Positions 62,369-64,000 of a DNA stretch of 64,000 nt are shown here, one piece after another. The notes under the pieces are model-generated. The model ran no database searches. It was given only the letters and a program-made list of their open reading frames with translations, and had not been told where the DNA came from. Within the stretch, counting starts at the first letter, position 1, and each line of letters starts with the position of its first letter. This DNA is from Humibacillus xanthopallidus (lineage in GTDB: Bacteria > Actinomycetota > Actinomycetes > Actinomycetales > Dermatophilaceae): the NCBI RefSeq assembly GCF_006716675.1, contig NZ_VFPM01000001.1, positions 1,736,001-1,800,000 of the forward strand, in the 5' to 3' direction. A program made the position numbers and the translations under genes.

Positions 62369-63784
62369 ATGTCCATCCACCTCACCCCCACCGTCCGCCG
62401 GGCCACGAGCCTCGCCGGACTCTGCGACGGTGCGGTCCACCTCCCCGGCGACGCGGCCTACGAGAGTGCCCGCCTGCCGTGGAACGTCGCCGTCGACCAG
62501 CGACCCGCCGCGGTCGCGGTGCCGAGCAGCGTCGCCCAGGTGCAGCAGGTCGTGCGCGCTGCCGCCGACGCCGGCCTGCGCGTCGCGCCCCAGACGACCG
62601 GCCACAACGCCGGGCCGCTCGTGGCCCAGGGCCTCGACGACGTCGTCCTCCTGCGCACCGAGCGCCTCCGCCGCGTGACCATCGACCCGGTGCGTCGTAT
62701 CGCCCGCGCGGAGGGCGGGGCCGTCTGGCTCGACGCCACCGAGCCCGCGGCCGACCACGGCCTCGCCGCACTGCACGGCAGCTCGCCCGACGTCGGCATC
62801 GCCGGCTACACCCTCGGTGGCGGAATCGGCTGGTATGCAAGGAAGCTCGGCCTCGCCAGCAACAGCGTCACCGCTGTCGAGCTCGTCACGGCCGACGGCG
62901 AGCACCTGCGTGCCGACGCGAGCGAGAACCGCGAGCTCTTCTGGGCCCTTCGGGGCGGTGGCGGCAGCTTCGGCGTCGTCACGGCGCTCGAGTTCCGCCT
63001 GCACCCCATCGAGTCGGCGTATGCCGGCATGCTCGTCTGGGACCGCGACCACGCCGAGCGCGTGCTGCGTCGCTGGGCCGACTGGGCGCCCGAGGCCCCG
63101 GAGTCGGTCACGACCGCCCTCCGCTTCCTCAACCTGCCGCCGCTGCCCGACATCCCGGAGCCCCTGCGGGGCCGGTCGGTCGTCGTCATCGACGGCGCAG
63201 TGCTCGACTGCGACGCCGAGGCGCGCTCGGTCCTCGGGCTGCTGCGCGGTCTCGGCCCCGAGATCGACACCTTCGACCGGGTGCCGGCACGCTCGCTGCC
63301 GCGGCTGCACATGGACCCGGAGGGCCCGACGCCGGCCGTCTCGGACGCGACCCTCCTCGGGGAGCTCACCGACTCGACGATCGACACCCTGCTCGAGGAG
63401 GTCGGCCCCGGCTCGACGACGTCGTTGCTCTCGACCGAGCTGCGCCAGCTCGGCGGCGCCCTCGGCCGGGCGCCCGAGGGTCACGGTGCCCTCGGGAGCA
63501 TCGATGCGGCATACGGCGTCTTCGCGGTGGCCGTGGCGGCGACGCCCGAGATGGCCATGCAGGGGCAGCTCGACGCCCACCAGGTGACAGCGGCGCTCGA
63601 GCCGTGGTCGACCGGGCGCAGCTACCTCAACTTCGCCGAGAACAGCGTCGACCCGCGCACCGGCTACGACGAGTCGGCGTGGCTGCAGCTCAAGGGGATC
63701 CGCTCGGCCTACGACCCGCAGGACCGTTTCGTCGCCAACCACCGCGTGCCGCGCCTCTTCGAGAACGGCGCCGTCACGGCCTGA
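62369..63784 (+). CDS. FAD-binding oxidoreductase, berberine-bridge-enzyme type (471 aa)
   Basis: AAGGAG lies before ATG 62369. PCMH-type FAD domain (RPAAVAVPSSVAQVQQVVRAAADAGLRVAPQTTGHNAG, with the His of TGHNAG the probable covalent FAD attachment), GYTLGGGIGW, and the C-terminal BBE motif (YLNFAENS, AYDPQDRFVANHRV). No signal peptide, so cytosolic. Oxidises an unknown alcohol or sugar with O2. Confidence 0.92.
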   Translation: MSIHLTPTVRRATSLAGLCDGAVHLPGDAAYESARLPWNVAVDQRPAAVAVPSSVAQVQQVVRAAADAGLRVAPQTTGHNAGPLVAQGLDDVVLLRTERLRRVTIDPVRRIARAEGGAVWLDATEPAADHGLAALHGSSPDVGIAGYTLGGGIGWYARKLGLASNSVTAVELVTADGEHLRADASENRELFWALRGGGGSFGVVTALEFRLHPIESAYAGMLVWDRDHAERVLRRWADWAPEAPESVTTALRFLNLPPLPDIPEPLRGRSVVVIDGAVLDCDAEARSVLGLLRGLGPEIDTFDRVPARSLPRLHMDPEGPTPAVSDATLLGELTDSTIDTLLEEVGPGSTTSLLSTELRQLGGALGRAPEGHGALGSIDAAYGVFAVAVAATPEMAMQGQLDAHQVTAALEPWSTGRSYLNFAENSVDPRTGYDESAWLQLKGIRSAYDPQDRFVANHRVPRLFENGAVTA

Positions 63785-63802
63785 CGCACGCGCGTCACCA
63801 AC

Positions 63803-63881
63803 GCCATCGAAAGAGCAGTTCGTCGCCGCTGACCGGGCCCGCACGGTCACGGAAAGGGCGACGAACTGCTCTTTCGATGGC
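63803..63881. repeat. 80-bp inverted-repeat element, copy 2
   Basis: 25-bp perfect arms (63803-63827 and 63857-63881) identical in the core to copy 1 at 61457, with a related 29-nt middle. It lies 19 bp after the FAD oxidase stop, so it may terminate that gene. Confidence 0.85.
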
Positions 63882-63962
63882 CGAGGGGGGCGCCTCGGAG
63901 CGAAACACGTCGTTCACGTGACGGTGAACTCCCGGTGACACGACCTCCCTACGCTGGCGCCC

Positions 63963-64000
63963 GTGAGTGAGGACCTCACCGTCGACGCGACCCCCGGCAC
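63963..64000 (+). CDS. Possible start of the next gene (cut by window end)
   Basis: GTG 63963 begins VSEDLTVDATPG and runs off the window. A TACGCT hexamer about 13 nt upstream could be a -10 element of a leaderless or near-leaderless transcript. Too short to identify. Confidence 0.35.
   Translation, partial: MSEDLTVDATPG

Noticed and set aside
61358..63850. Very long minus-strand frame (830 codons) across DinB, repeats and the FAD oxidase
   Set aside because: It is antisense to two genes with clear families and start signals; long antisense frames are expected in GC-rich coding DNA.

Overview
The window is high-G+C DNA from an actinobacterium. The lineage signs are a mycothiol-type DinB/maleylpyruvate isomerase enzyme, a wax ester synthase/DGAT, a heliorhodopsin, an Acr3/ArsA/ArsC arsenic locus, frequent GTG starts and short AGGAG-type ribosome sites. 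An Intrasporangiaceae-like member of the Micrococcales is my guess; nothing here fixes the genus.

The window divides in two. Roughly 1.6-34.7 kb is accessory DNA. It holds mostly single, short, unrelated genes of unknown function, nearly all on the minus strand, plus decayed genes and transposon remnants. From about 34.7 kb to the end it looks like ordinary chromosome: metabolic genes, operons with start/stop overlaps, and few gaps. The first 1.36 kb is the 3' end of a glycoside hydrolase of the beta-galactosidase type.

The accessory part has a repeating architecture. Two nearly identical tyrosine recombinase genes (18052 intact, 22263 with a single-base frameshift) and the 5' stub of a third (30613) all lie on the plus strand. 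Each has the same leader. To the left of each runs a series of mostly minus-strand small genes. A short motif with consensus GTCnTwCCGCCGC, often starting a small CCGC/GCGG hairpin, recurs in one orientation at about 18 places between genes from 5.5 to 34.7 kb. It sits 34-36 bp before each integrase leader and also just after each integrase. It lies 88-94 bp upstream of five unrelated minus-strand genes, and at 29520 it is amplified into ten tandem 24-bp copies. This resembles an integron: a recombinase, an adjacent attachment site, and an array of one-gene cassettes pointing away from it. The recombinase is XerC/D-like and the sites are not classical attC. I consider this the main discovery candidate.

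Several cargo genes look like conflict or defence genes. They include a HEPN-STAND ATPase-TPR-cold-shock-domain protein (1685-4234), a DUF4062 protein (6655), an overlapping HEPN plus PD-(D/E)XK nuclease pair (8586-9781), another HEPN-motif protein (11034), an HExxH metalloprotease with a small overlapping partner (14186-15848), and a NERD protein (26491). The rest are small membrane proteins, a DUF6338 protein, a secreted propeller/Ig/post-COAP-1 protein, a SnoaL-like protein and a dihydrofolate-reductase-like protein. An IS256-family element sits at 27.5-28.9 kb.

The chromosomal part contains, in order: a MarR regulator divergent from a mycothiol-dependent enzyme, a maltokinase-cap-like protein, UPF0158, an SDR, a VOC epimerase, two GNAT proteins, a heliorhodopsin, an MFS transporter with a TrmB/LuxR-like regulator, and a large secreted subtilase. 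These are followed by a flavinylation/electron-transfer operon (Ser-rich membrane protein, ApbE, ferric-reductase-like/NuoF-like fusion, ferredoxin), WS/DGAT, YjbR, a nucleotidyltransferase-like protein, a secreted three-module protein, GNAT, a CPBP protease and a GH13 alpha-glucosidase. The window closes with arsR divergent from acr3 and an arsA-arsC fusion, a DinB protein and a berberine-bridge-type FAD oxidase. Two dispersed repeat families (at 57.5/62.2 kb and 61.5/63.8 kb) mark this last stretch.
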